Source: an uncultured SAR86 cluster bacterium (GTDB lineage Bacteria > Pseudomonadota > Gammaproteobacteria > Magnimaribacterales > AG-339-G14). Taken from it: DNA of 64,000 nucleotides. Of this stretch, positions 25,811-36,533 are shown one piece after another. The stretch spans positions 1 through 64,000 of the forward strand of contig CACMTR010000002.1 of assembly GCA_902616715.1 (NCBI GenBank), given 5' to 3'. How positions within the stretch are numbered: position 1 is the first letter of the stretch; each line of letters starts with the position of its first letter. Both the position numbers and the translations under genes were made by a program. A model generated the notes under the pieces. It was not told the origin of the DNA. It saw only the letters and a program-made list of their open reading frames with translations, and did not search any database.

Positions 25811-25907
25811 AAGTATAAACAGTGATTTGATTTTTTACTCACTATCTGTGAATTTTTTTTAATTTAAATTAACTCTGTACCTATAAAATTCAATATTATT
25901 TGTAACG
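25811..25907 (-). pseudogene. Decayed 3' end of a second NucS-like nuclease gene; direct repeat copy A
   Basis: These 97 bases align without gaps to 26863-26959 with 10 mismatches (about 90 percent). The aligned region includes the nuclease stop codon. Translated on the minus strand the copy gives V-T-N-N-I-E-F-Y-R-Y-R-V-N-L-N followed by an in-frame TAA, then K-K-F-T-D-S-E-stop; the intact gene ends VTNNIEFYRYRINFNLKKV-TDNE. Homology ends upstream at about 25907, so only about the last 24 codons remain. Many differences are synonymous or conservative, suggesting divergence from a once-functional paralogue and not a fresh duplication. Confidence 0.75.
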
Positions 25908-25978
25908 TCCATATCCATAAGGTGCAAATCTCACATTAATTCTTATAAAATGATTTGCATCAATATAGAGATATAACT

Positions 25979-26821
25979 ATGGAAGAAATAAATTTAAAAC
26001 AGAAAGAATTCTGGTCTGGTTCAGGTGGTGATGTTTGGGTATCCAAACAAAGTGAGATGGATATTATGCTTAATCCATTGGGAACTAAAGCAATAAGTAA
26101 ACTAGATTTAAATAAAGCAACAAAAATAATAGATATTGGTTGTGGGTGTGGCGCAACTACTCTAGATATTGCAAAACAATTAGAAGAAGGAGAGATCATA
26201 GGGGTAGATATATCCGAGCCTATGCTAGCTAGGGCAGCTAAAAATGCTTCCGATCAATCTTTATCTAATGCTAATTTTCAAGTTTTAGATGTACAAGTTG
26301 ATGATATGCCATCAGATTTTGATATTGCCTTTTCTAGATTTGGCGTTATGTTTTTTGAAGATCCATACCAAGCATTTTCAAACATATACAAATCTTTGAA
26401 AGATAATGGTCAACTCAGTTTTGTATGTTGGCAAAATCCATCTTTAAATCCTTGGCAGAGTTTATCCTTACAAGTTATAAAAGAGTACCTCGATCTTCCA
26501 TCTCCTCCTCCAAAGAGTCCTGGACCCTTTGCGTTTGAAGATAAAAATTATATTTCAGATATTCTCAATCAATCTAATTTTAAAGATATAGAGATAGAAG
26601 ATAATCAAGAAGACATTGTTATGTTTTCAGGAAAATCTATTGAAGAAGCTTGTGAGGACTACTTAACTATTAATCCTGTAGTGACTGAAATGCTTAAAAA
26701 TTCAAAAGAAGAACTGAAAGGTGAGATTCTTCAAGCATTAATTCTTAAGTTTTCAGAGTTCCATAATGGTGATGGACTGTTGTTTCCAAGTGCAACCTGG
26801 ATAGTTACAGCAAGAAAATAG
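25979..26821 (+). CDS. Class I SAM-dependent methyltransferase
   Basis: A 280-residue methyltransferase with motif I IIDIGCGCGATTLDIA (near residue 43), the acidic end of strand 2 in IIGVDIS, VLDVQVDD at motif III and FDIAFSRFGVMFFEDP at motif IV. It resembles UbiE/small-molecule methyltransferases and not DNA methylases; no DPPY-type motif is present. The frame can be opened at a TTG (25955), but the ATG at 25979 follows AGAG at suitable spacing. It is the only plus-strand gene between 25.6 and 45.6 kb and is bracketed by the two nuclease 3'-end repeats, so it may have been inserted with them. Confidence 0.85.
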   Translation: MEEINLKQKEFWSGSGGDVWVSKQSEMDIMLNPLGTKAISKLDLNKATKIIDIGCGCGATTLDIAKQLEEGEIIGVDISEPMLARAAKNASDQSLSNANFQVLDVQVDDMPSDFDIAFSRFGVMFFEDPYQAFSNIYKSLKDNGQLSFVCWQNPSLNPWQSLSLQVIKEYLDLPSPPPKSPGPFAFEDKNYISDILNQSNFKDIEIEDNQEDIVMFSGKSIEEACEDYLTINPVVTEMLKNSKEELKGEILQALILKFSEFHNGDGLLFPSATWIVTARK

Positions 26822-26862
26822 CAATAGTTTGTTTTTTACATAAAAGAATTTATGTTTGCATT

Positions 26863-26959
26863 AAGTTTGAACAGTGATTTGATTTCTTACTCATTATCTG
26901 TGACTTTTTTTAAATTAAAATTAATTCTGTATCTATAAAATTCAATATTATTCGTAACG
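26863..26959. repeat. Direct repeat copy B (3' end of intact nuclease gene)
   Basis: This is the partner of 25811-25907, about 90 percent identical over 97 bp and in the same orientation. It covers the last 24 codons and stop of the nuclease gene at 26887-27828 plus 24 bases beyond. The two copies enclose the methyltransferase gene. Confidence 0.85.
26867..26880 (+). repeat. Inverted repeat, right end of the nuclease unit
   Basis: TTGAACAGTGATTT is the exact reverse complement of 27835-27848. It ends six bases from the stop codon of the nuclease gene. The related AACAGTGATTT at 25818-25828 belongs to the decayed copy. Confidence 0.8.
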
Positions 26960-27828
26960 CTTAATGCTCTTCTTATTCTTTGATCGTCTTCAAATGCGAT
27001 GATTATGCCTTTAACCTCTTGATCGTCTTCAGCAATTTCATCTTTTATGTAACCCATATATCTCTGGATCTGTCCTATAACCCTATCACTCGCTCTTCCT
27101 TTTTTTAACTCAATTACTAAAAGTTCTTTTCTGTCTTTGCTGATTGCAAGAATATCTATGGGACCTGTATCTGTTTGGTACTGTCGTCCTGTAAACTCAT
27201 CGTCTTCAAAAATATCATATTCTTCTGAAAGGTCAGTTTGTATCCAGTTTTTAACTAAGAAGTCCTCTAAGTGTTCTTCTAAAACAAACTCACTTGGATT
27301 TTCTATGTCGCTATCATTGCTTACTACTGGACTTGATTCACTATCGCCCATTAGTTTTTTGATCTCTTCAGAGTATTGAGTAAGGTTACATATTGTTGAA
27401 ATTGAACCAGACGAGTTTTTTAGGGGATCGCTCATATCCTCCCTTTTAATTGTTTTATTCAACCAATTCACACTTCTTCTATGTCTTAAGAAATGTTCAG
27501 CATCACCCTCGACATAAAAATAGTCACTGCAAATTTCACCAAGGTGATAATTACCTTGTCCGTCTGGCGACAATATAATATCGTCCTGCTCGAGAAACTT
27601 TGCCAAAGTGTGAATTGCTCCACAAGCAAGACCCGCTTTAATTTTGGATGCGCCCGGATGTCTTTCTAAATACTCAGGTATATATTTTTTATTAAATTTT
27701 CTCCAATTATCAGGAAGATCATTTGAGAAATCTATATCCATGCTGAAGTCGACACCGATATAACCGCTTTCAAAGCAGTCACTGAAAAACATATGTTGCT
27801 TACCTAAAACTACTCTCAGATAATTCAT
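26887..27828 (-). CDS. NucS/Mrr-like PD-(D/E)XK endonuclease with N-terminal sensor-like domain
   Basis: A 313-residue protein. The C-terminal part (about 185-305) is a PD-(D/E)XK nuclease of the NucS type: Asp225 in GPIDIL, Glu240-x-Lys242 in VIELKKG, and Q-x-x-RY at 253-257. The N-terminal 140 residues (LGKQHMFFSDCFESGYIGVDF, IILSPDGQGNYHLGEI, HRRSVNWL) form a separate domain found in predicted restriction proteins; I suspect a PUA/EVE-like base-reading fold, but that is inference. A stand-alone modification-dependent restriction or anti-phage role is likely. It is framed on both sides, six bases from ATG and from stop, by a perfect 14-bp inverted repeat. AAGAG precedes the ATG. Confidence 0.8.
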   Translation of the reverse strand: MNYLRVVLGKQHMFFSDCFESGYIGVDFSMDIDFSNDLPDNWRKFNKKYIPEYLERHPGASKIKAGLACGAIHTLAKFLEQDDIILSPDGQGNYHLGEICSDYFYVEGDAEHFLRHRRSVNWLNKTIKREDMSDPLKNSSGSISTICNLTQYSEEIKKLMGDSESSPVVSNDSDIENPSEFVLEEHLEDFLVKNWIQTDLSEEYDIFEDDEFTGRQYQTDTGPIDILAISKDRKELLVIELKKGRASDRVIGQIQRYMGYIKDEIAEDDQEVKGIIIAFEDDQRIRRALSVTNNIEFYRYRINFNLKKVTDNE

Positions 27829-27834
27829 ACTCTT

Positions 27835-27848
27835 AAATCACTGTTCAA
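27835..27848 (-). repeat. Inverted repeat, left end of the nuclease unit
   Basis: AAATCACTGTTCAA on the plus strand, exact reverse complement of 26867-26880. It lies six bases upstream of the nuclease ATG and two bases after the glmS stop codon, filling the whole gap between the genes. It could be an element end or an operator for the nuclease gene. Confidence 0.8.
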
Positions 27849-27850
27849 AA

Positions 27851-29677
27851 CTACTCCACCGTGACTGACTTGGCTAAATTCCTGGGCTGATCAATATCAG
27901 TGCCTCTCAGTAGAGCGACTTCGTAAGATAAAATCTGTAAGGGAATTGAATACAAAATTGGTGTGAGCAAGAAATCACATTCGGGCATACTAATGTATCT
28001 TCCCGTTGATAAGTCTAATTTCTCCTTAGCGTTTCCAAACACATATAAAGCTCCGCCTCTGGCTTTAACCTCTTCTAAATTTGAAACAAGTTTTTCTGCC
28101 AATTCGTATTCTGGGGCAATTGCAACCACTGGCATATCTTCATCTATTAAAGCTAAAGGTCCGTGCTTTAGTTCACCAGCCGGATAAGCTTCGGCATGAA
28201 TATAAGATATTTCTTTTAATTTTAAAGCGCCCTCTTTGGCAATTGGATAGAAAATTCCTCTTCCTAAAAATAAAGCATTATCTTTATTAGCAATCTCTGG
28301 AGCAAAATCGATGATGTCATTTTTTAGCTTTAAGGCTTCAGAAATCTTTTCTGGTAAGAGCCTTAAAGCTTTAATCATTCGAGCTCTTAGACGAGGATTT
28401 TTCCCTGCTGCTTTTGCTAAAGATAAAGTTAAAAGCATTAAAGCTGTAAGCTGAGTGGTAAAGGCCTTGGTAGAGGCAACGCCAATTTCTGGCCCAGCGT
28501 TGGTTAGCAATAAAAAATCAGATTCACGAGCTAAAGAGCTGGTTGGAACGTTGCAAATAGAAAGTGACGCTAAGTAACCTTTGTCTCCAGCGTACCTCAA
28601 TGCAGCGAGTGTATCTGCTGTTTCACCAGACTGAGAAATAGTCACCAAAAGAGTGTCCTTATCAACATATGGATTTTTATAACGATACTCGCTTGCATAA
28701 TCGAGTTGAGTCGGAAGGCCAGAAATTGCCGAAAACCAATTTGCTGCGACTCTTCCGGCATGAAGACTGGTGCCACAAGCGATTATTTGAATTCTTTTGA
28801 CTTTGGCAAACATCTCCGATGAACCTTGTCCAAAAATATTTTCCAAAACATCTTCACCACCGATTCTTCCATCCAAAGTATTAAGAACAGCTTGAGGTTG
28901 CTCATAAATTTCTTTTTCCATGTAATGTTTAAAGTTTCCTTTAGAAGTTGCCTCTGCGTTAATATCAATTGTTAACTTTTCTCTATTTGCCAATTGATCC
29001 TTGGCATCGTAAATTTCAACCAAATCAGGTGAAATTTTTGCAACGTCTCCATCTTCCAAAATCAAGAAATTACTAGTCAAATCGCCAAGGGCAAGAGGGT
29101 CAGACGCGGCAAAATTTTCTTTTTTGCCAAGGCCAATCACTAGAGGTGAACGATTTCTTGCAACCACAAAACTTTCAGGTTCTCGCTGATCAAGCGCCGC
29201 AATTGCGTAAGCTCCATCAAGCTTGTTTTTAAGTTTTTGCATTGCGGACAATAAAGAATCTTCAGCTTTTAAAAAATTATCCAATAGATGGGCAATCAGT
29301 TCTGAATCAGTCTTAGAATTGAAGGCATATCCCTCGTCTGTAAGTTCTTCCTTTAAGGACAAATAATTTTCTATGATGCCGTTATGGACTATGAAAACTC
29401 GATCATTCGATTGATGAGGATGAGCATTTATTTCTGACGGCTCCCCATGAGTTGCCCATCTAGTATGCGCAATACCTACCTTGCCTTTAGGCTTATCCGC
29501 TATCATCTTTTCTTCTAAATTTTTTACTTTCCCTAACGTCCGAAGGTGCGCAACATTATTTTCAGAATGCATAGCGATGCCTGCTGAGTCGTAACCTCGG
29601 TATTCCATTTTAAAAAGCCCTCTAATTAAAAGCTTGCCAACACTTCTATCGGTTGCTGCTGCAATGATCCCGCACAT
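27851..29677 (-). CDS. glmS: Glutamine--fructose-6-phosphate aminotransferase (isomerizing)
   Basis: A full-length 608-residue GlmS that makes glucosamine-6-phosphate from fructose-6-phosphate and glutamine, the first step to UDP-GlcNAc. The N-terminal nucleophile cysteine follows the start Met (MCGIIA), and the glutaminase domain has EYRGYDSAG and TRWATHGEP. Two SIS sugar-isomerase domains follow (ACGTSLHAG, ISQSGETADT, STKAFTTQ). It ends AKSVTVE as usual. The start overlaps the glmU stop by one base, so the two are an operon. No glmS ribozyme is seen. A copy of its final codons is at 25791-25808. Confidence 0.97.
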   Translation of the reverse strand: MCGIIAAATDRSVGKLLIRGLFKMEYRGYDSAGIAMHSENNVAHLRTLGKVKNLEEKMIADKPKGKVGIAHTRWATHGEPSEINAHPHQSNDRVFIVHNGIIENYLSLKEELTDEGYAFNSKTDSELIAHLLDNFLKAEDSLLSAMQKLKNKLDGAYAIAALDQREPESFVVARNRSPLVIGLGKKENFAASDPLALGDLTSNFLILEDGDVAKISPDLVEIYDAKDQLANREKLTIDINAEATSKGNFKHYMEKEIYEQPQAVLNTLDGRIGGEDVLENIFGQGSSEMFAKVKRIQIIACGTSLHAGRVAANWFSAISGLPTQLDYASEYRYKNPYVDKDTLLVTISQSGETADTLAALRYAGDKGYLASLSICNVPTSSLARESDFLLLTNAGPEIGVASTKAFTTQLTALMLLTLSLAKAAGKNPRLRARMIKALRLLPEKISEALKLKNDIIDFAPEIANKDNALFLGRGIFYPIAKEGALKLKEISYIHAEAYPAGELKHGPLALIDEDMPVVAIAPEYELAEKLVSNLEEVKARGGALYVFGNAKEKLDLSTGRYISMPECDFLLTPILYSIPLQILSYEVALLRGTDIDQPRNLAKSVTVE

Positions 29678-31017
29678 TATTTTCTCTTAATATTCCTTTG
29701 TCTGCTTCTGCCTAAAGCAAGTTTATTTTCTGGTACATCATTTGTAACTACTGATCCCGCACCAATCATACTGTTTTTTCCAATTTTAAGAGGCGCGACT
29801 AAAGAAGAATTAGAACCAATAAACGCTCCTGAGCCAACTTTCGTTTTGCTTTTTTTCTTGCCATCGTAATTAACAAAAATTGTTCCTGCGCCAATATTAA
29901 CTGACTCACCAATTTCTCCATCCCCAATATAAGCGAGGTGTTTTGCTTTAGTATTTTTACCAATCTTGCTTCTTTTAACCTCTACAAAATTACCTATTTC
30001 AACTTTGCTTTCGAGTTTGGCCTCTGGGCCAATATGCGCAAAAGGCCCGATTTTACAAAGCGAGTCTATGAAAGAATTTTCTATCAAAGAATTTGACTCA
30101 ACCACTACACCGTCTTGTATAACCGAGTCCCTAATGATAGAGCCCGCTCCTATGAAACAATTTTTACCGATATTTACCTCGCCTTCAAAAATTACATTGA
30201 CGTCAATAAAAGTATTGCTACCAATTTTTATCTCGCCCCTAAAATCAAGGCGATCGATGTCGGCAAATTTAACAGCCTTCGAAACAAGAGTGTTTGCTGA
30301 AATCTTGTTATATGCTTTTTTAAGTTCGTATAATTCTTCTGGACTGTTAGCGCCTAATACCTCACCAACTGAACTTGGCTGAATAGTTTTTACAAAAATT
30401 TTTTCTTTAACTGCCAATCCAATAATGTCAGTTAGATAGTATTCTTTAGCAGAATTTTTATTCTTAATTAACGGAATCAACTGTTTTAAATCTTTAGCTG
30501 ACGTTGCAATGATTCCGGAGTTGACCTCAGAAATTTCTTTCTCTTTTTTTGTAGCATCTTTCTCTTCTACAATAGCTACCACCTTATTTTTTTCTTTGAC
30601 TATTCGGCCGTAGCCTTTTGGATTTTCTGCAACAAAAGTTAACAAACCCAATTGATTCTTTTTTATAGAAATCAATTTGTTCAATGTTGGAAGACTAACT
30701 AATGGTACGTCTCCATACATAATTAAAGTCGTTGCTTCGGGTCGCAAAGAGCTCAAGGCTTGTTTCACAGCATGCCCAGTTCCTAATTGGTTTTTTTGAG
30801 AAATCCAATTAGTGCTTTTGGGTGCCTTAACTGAAGCCTTAATTAAATTCTTTTCATTGCCAAGGACTATGTGCAGTTTTGCGTTCTTTAGGAGAGCACA
30901 TGTGTCTATAACATGTTGCAAAAGGGGTTTGTTAGCTAATTTGTTTAAAACTTTCGGAGTGGAGGACTTCATACGAGTCCCTTTGCCTGCAGCTAAAATA
31001 ATTACATCGATCTTCAT
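29677..31017 (-). CDS. glmU: Bifunctional N-acetylglucosamine-1-phosphate uridyltransferase / glucosamine-1-phosphate acetyltransferase
   Basis: A 446-residue GlmU. The N-terminal nucleotidyltransferase domain carries LAAGKGTRMKS and GTGHAVKQA; the C-terminal half is a left-handed beta-helix with hexapeptide repeats and the acetyltransferase signature SVNIGAGTIFVNYDG. It supplies UDP-GlcNAc for peptidoglycan and LPS. It sits between atpC and glmS, a common gammaproteobacterial arrangement. A weak CCCT/AGGG hairpin lies in the 38-base gap after atpC. Confidence 0.97.
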   Translation of the reverse strand: MKIDVIILAAGKGTRMKSSTPKVLNKLANKPLLQHVIDTCALLKNAKLHIVLGNEKNLIKASVKAPKSTNWISQKNQLGTGHAVKQALSSLRPEATTLIMYGDVPLVSLPTLNKLISIKKNQLGLLTFVAENPKGYGRIVKEKNKVVAIVEEKDATKKEKEISEVNSGIIATSAKDLKQLIPLIKNKNSAKEYYLTDIIGLAVKEKIFVKTIQPSSVGEVLGANSPEELYELKKAYNKISANTLVSKAVKFADIDRLDFRGEIKIGSNTFIDVNVIFEGEVNIGKNCFIGAGSIIRDSVIQDGVVVESNSLIENSFIDSLCKIGPFAHIGPEAKLESKVEIGNFVEVKRSKIGKNTKAKHLAYIGDGEIGESVNIGAGTIFVNYDGKKKSKTKVGSGAFIGSNSSLVAPLKIGKNSMIGAGSVVTNDVPENKLALGRSRQRNIKRK

Positions 31018-31055
31018 CTGCGCCCTGATAATATTTCCTAGGGTGAGATATTAAA

Positions 31056-31469
31056 CTATTTTTTTCTAAGTTTGCGTAATGTTTGTAGTCTTGCAGCCGC
31101 TTCTGCTAATTCTGCCCTAGCTCTTGAAAAATCAACTCCAGCTTCTGCGTCATTTTTCAACTTCTCTGCTTCTTCTTTAGCCTTTTCTGCCTCAGCCTCA
31201 TCAATATCTTCTGCTCTAACCGCGACATCGGAAAGCAAGGTTACAACATCCGGTTGGACTTCGATAAATCCCCCCGAAAGAAAAAAAACTTCTTCTTCGC
31301 CATTTTCTTTAACAACCTTTACAGGGCCGGGAATAATTCCAGTCAACAACTGGGAATGTCCTGGAGTAATTCCAATTTCTCCTAAAGAACCCGTTGCAAC
31401 AACCATAGAAACTGCTTCAGAAAAAATTTCTTTTTCTGCGCTGACTATAGTGCATTGCATAGAAGACAT
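31056..31469 (-). CDS. atpC: ATP synthase F1 epsilon subunit
   Basis: A 137-residue epsilon subunit with the N-terminal beta-sandwich (CTIVSAEKEIFSE, GEIGITPGHSQLL, FFLSGGFIEVQPD) and the C-terminal helical hairpin rich in Ala and Glu. It inhibits ATP hydrolysis and joins F1 to the c-ring. It is the last gene of the atp operon, two bases after atpD. Confidence 0.95.
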   Translation of the reverse strand: MSSMQCTIVSAEKEIFSEAVSMVVATGSLGEIGITPGHSQLLTGIIPGPVKVVKENGEEEVFFLSGGFIEVQPDVVTLLSDVAVRAEDIDEAEAEKAKEEAEKLKNDAEAGVDFSRARAELAEAAARLQTLRKLRKK

Positions 31470-31471
31470 AT

Positions 31472-33724
<2,253 letters not shown>

Positions 33725-33725
<1 letters not shown>

Positions 33726-35269
33726 TAATAGGTTTGGGTTGTTTTAAATTTTTCTAAAGCATTGGTAAAAGTCTGAACTACTTCATCAGAATATTCTCCG
33801 GTTTCTGCCAACTTTTCCATAAACTCTTTATGTTCTGAGGTCATATAGGATATAAGTGCAGATTCATAATCGGCAATTTTGTTCAGCTCTACGTCTTTAA
33901 GATAGCCTTTTTCAACTGCAAAAAGCACCAATCCCATTTCAGCAACTGTCATAGGAGAGTATTGTTTTTGCTTCATTAATTCAGTTACTTTTTGACCAAG
34001 CTCTAATTGCTCTCTTGAAGCGTCGTCTAGATCAGAAGCAAACTGAGCAAAAGCTTCTAGCTCTCTAAATTGTGCCAGTGCTATTCTTACCCCTCCACCT
34101 AATTTTTTAATTAAAGGAGTTTGTGCAGCTCCTCCAACTCTTGAAACTGAAATTCCTGGGTTCATCGCAGGTAATAATCCTTTATTAAAATACGATGTTT
34201 CAAGAAATATTTGGCCGTCGGTAATCGAAATCACATTGGTTGGAACAAATGCTGAGACGTCTCCTGCTTGCGTTTCAATTATCGGCAAGGCAGTCAAAGA
34301 CCCAGTTTTGTCTTTTACCTTTCCTCCTGTTTGTTCGGCTACATATTCTTCATTTACTCTGCAGCCCCTTTCGAGCAATCTTGAGTGTAAATAGAATATG
34401 TCTCCTGGATAAGCTTCACGTCCAGGAGGTCTTCTCAATAAAAGGGATATTTGACGATATGCAACTGCTTGCTTGGATAAGTCGTCATAAATAATTAAAG
34501 CGTCTTCACCTAAATCTCTGAAATATTCACCCATGGAACACCCAGAATAAGGAGCGAGAAATTGCATCGGTGCTGGATCTGCGGCTCCCGCAGCAACTAC
34601 AATTGTATGCTCCATAGCACCAAACTCTTCTAATTTTCTTACTACCGCAGCAATTGAAGATTGTTTTTGACCCACAGCAACATAGATACATTTAACACCT
34701 GTGCCTTTTTGGTTAATGATTGCGTCAAGAGCAATAGCAGTCTTTCCAGTCTGCCTGTCGCCAATAATAAGCTCTCTTTGACCTCTACCAATGGGTACCA
34801 TGCTGTCTACAGCTTTTAAACCGATTTGTACTGGCTGATCAACTGGCTTTCTAGTCATAACTCCAGGGGCCACTTTTTCGATTGGAGAATAACTTGAACA
34901 ATCCACTGGACCCTTGCCATCAATCGGATTTCCAAGTGCATCTACAACCCTTCCCAATAGTTCTGTGCCCACAGGGACCTCCAGAATCTTACCCGTGCAT
35001 TTTGCTGTATCTCCTTCTGCTAACTTTTTATAATCACCAAATATTACGACTCCAACAGAATCTCTTTCTAAGTTAAGAGCCATTCCTGTTATACCGCCTT
35101 CGAATTCAATCAATTCCCCATACATGACCTCACTGAGGCCATGGATTCTCGCAATTCCATCAGAGAGGAAAACAATGGTTCCTTCATTAGATTCTTGCGA
35201 CGTAGTTTCAAGATTATTGATACGGTCTTTTATTATTTGACTTATTTCAGAGGGATTTAAGTTATCCAT
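33725..35269 (-). CDS. atpA: ATP synthase F1 alpha subunit
   Basis: A 514-residue alpha subunit of normal length. The regulatory nucleotide site has the P-loop [11 protein letters not shown] near residue 170, and the signature [17 protein letters not shown] lies near 365. It follows atpH by ten bases. Confidence 0.97.
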
Positions 35270-35279
35270 GTTTCACCTT

Positions 35280-35816
35280 TTAGTTTCTTAATTGTGACTT
35301 GAGAGACTCAAGTTTATTTTTTAAAGAAAGATCAATTACTTGATCTTCATATGAAATTTTCATTCCGCCAATGAGCGATGTATCGATTGAAGCAGAAATA
35401 ACAATTTCTGCTTCCAGTCTTTTTTGCATTGCTGATTTTATTTTGTCTAATTGAGATTCTTCTAGTTCAAATGCAGAAGAGACAGTAACATTTTTTTGGT
35501 TTCTTTTTTTTGCCACCAAGTCTAGAAAATTGTAAAAAATATTGTCATAAAGCCTGAGCCTATTTGCCTCTCCTAGGGTTTTCAAAAAATTAGAAGTCTT
35601 TGAGGAAATTTCTCCTTCAAACAAAGCAATAAATTTGTCTGTTTTTTCTTTTTGAGAAATATCCGGAGTTTCTATAAGAGACTTTACTGCCTGATCCTGA
35701 AAAGCGTTAGAAATTAAAGTTAAATCTTGAATCCAAGAATCAATAGCATCGTCTTGTTCAGAAATCTGGAAGATAGCTTCTGCGTAAGGTCTTGACTGTG
35801 TTAAATATTCTGACAT
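35280..35816 (-). CDS. atpH: ATP synthase delta subunit
   Basis: A 178-residue stator delta subunit: an N-terminal helical bundle (RPYAEAIFQISEQ) and a C-terminal region with IDTSLIGGMKISYEDQVIDLSLKNKL typical of the family. It links the b subunits to the top of F1. Its start codon overlaps the atpF stop. Confidence 0.95.
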   Translation of the reverse strand: MSEYLTQSRPYAEAIFQISEQDDAIDSWIQDLTLISNAFQDQAVKSLIETPDISQKEKTDKFIALFEGEISSKTSNFLKTLGEANRLRLYDNIFYNFLDLVAKKRNQKNVTVSSAFELEESQLDKIKSAMQKRLEAEIVISASIDTSLIGGMKISYEDQVIDLSLKNKLESLKSQLRN

Positions 35817-36286
35817 TAAAGCTCTTTTATTAGATCATCAATAATCTGCTTATTTGATTCTGCATCTACTTCTTTTTCTAAAATCTTTGCTGCTCCAGCT
35901 AGAACTAAAGACGACACTTCTTGTTTTAAATTTTCTTTAGCCTTGGTTACATTTTGTTCAATGTCAGCTTCAGCTGCAGATTTTATTTTTAATTGTTCTT
36001 CTGTGGCTTGGGTCTTAGCCTCTTCAACTATTTGATCGCCTCTAGATCCGGCTTGATTAATCAAAGAAGATGCTTCATTTTTTGCGTCTTCTATCATTTT
36101 TCTAGATGCGTCTTCAGCCTCTTCAAGTTTCTTTTGTGATTCGCTTGCTGCTTCCAGGCCTTTAGAAATTTCTTCCCTTCTAGAATCTAGAATGCTAGAA
36201 AAACTTGGCCATAAATATCTATAAGTAATAAAGATAAAAATACTAAAAGCTAGTAATTCTGCAAAAAAGGTAGCGTTGACGTTCAT
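35816..36286 (-). CDS. atpF: ATP synthase Fo b subunit
   Basis: A 156-residue b subunit with one N-terminal membrane helix (about residues 5-25, ending RYLWPSFSSIL) and a long charged helix that forms the peripheral stalk. Length matches E. coli AtpF. It lies three bases after atpE. Confidence 0.95.
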   Translation of the reverse strand: MNVNATFFAELLAFSIFIFITYRYLWPSFSSILDSRREEISKGLEAASESQKKLEEAEDASRKMIEDAKNEASSLINQAGSRGDQIVEEAKTQATEEQLKIKSAAEADIEQNVTKAKENLKQEVSSLVLAGAAKILEKEVDAESNKQIIDDLIKEL

Positions 36287-36289
36287 AGT

Positions 36290-36520
<231 letters not shown>

Positions 36521-36533
36521 CTAATGTTGTTGG

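Noticed and set aside
25979-27828. Methyltransferase plus nuclease as a restriction-modification pair
   Set aside because: The methyltransferase has small-molecule-type motifs and no DNA-methylase catalytic motif, and the two genes are on opposite strands.
25791-27868. Tn7-type insertion at attTn7 downstream of glmS
   Set aside because: No tns genes or Tn7 end repeats are present, and Tn7 inserts beyond the gene with a 5-bp duplication, which does not produce a copied glmS end.
31018-31055. Hairpin CCCT...AGGG between atpC and glmU as terminator
   Set aside because: The four-base stem has no following T run on the minus strand; glmU is probably read through from the atp operon.
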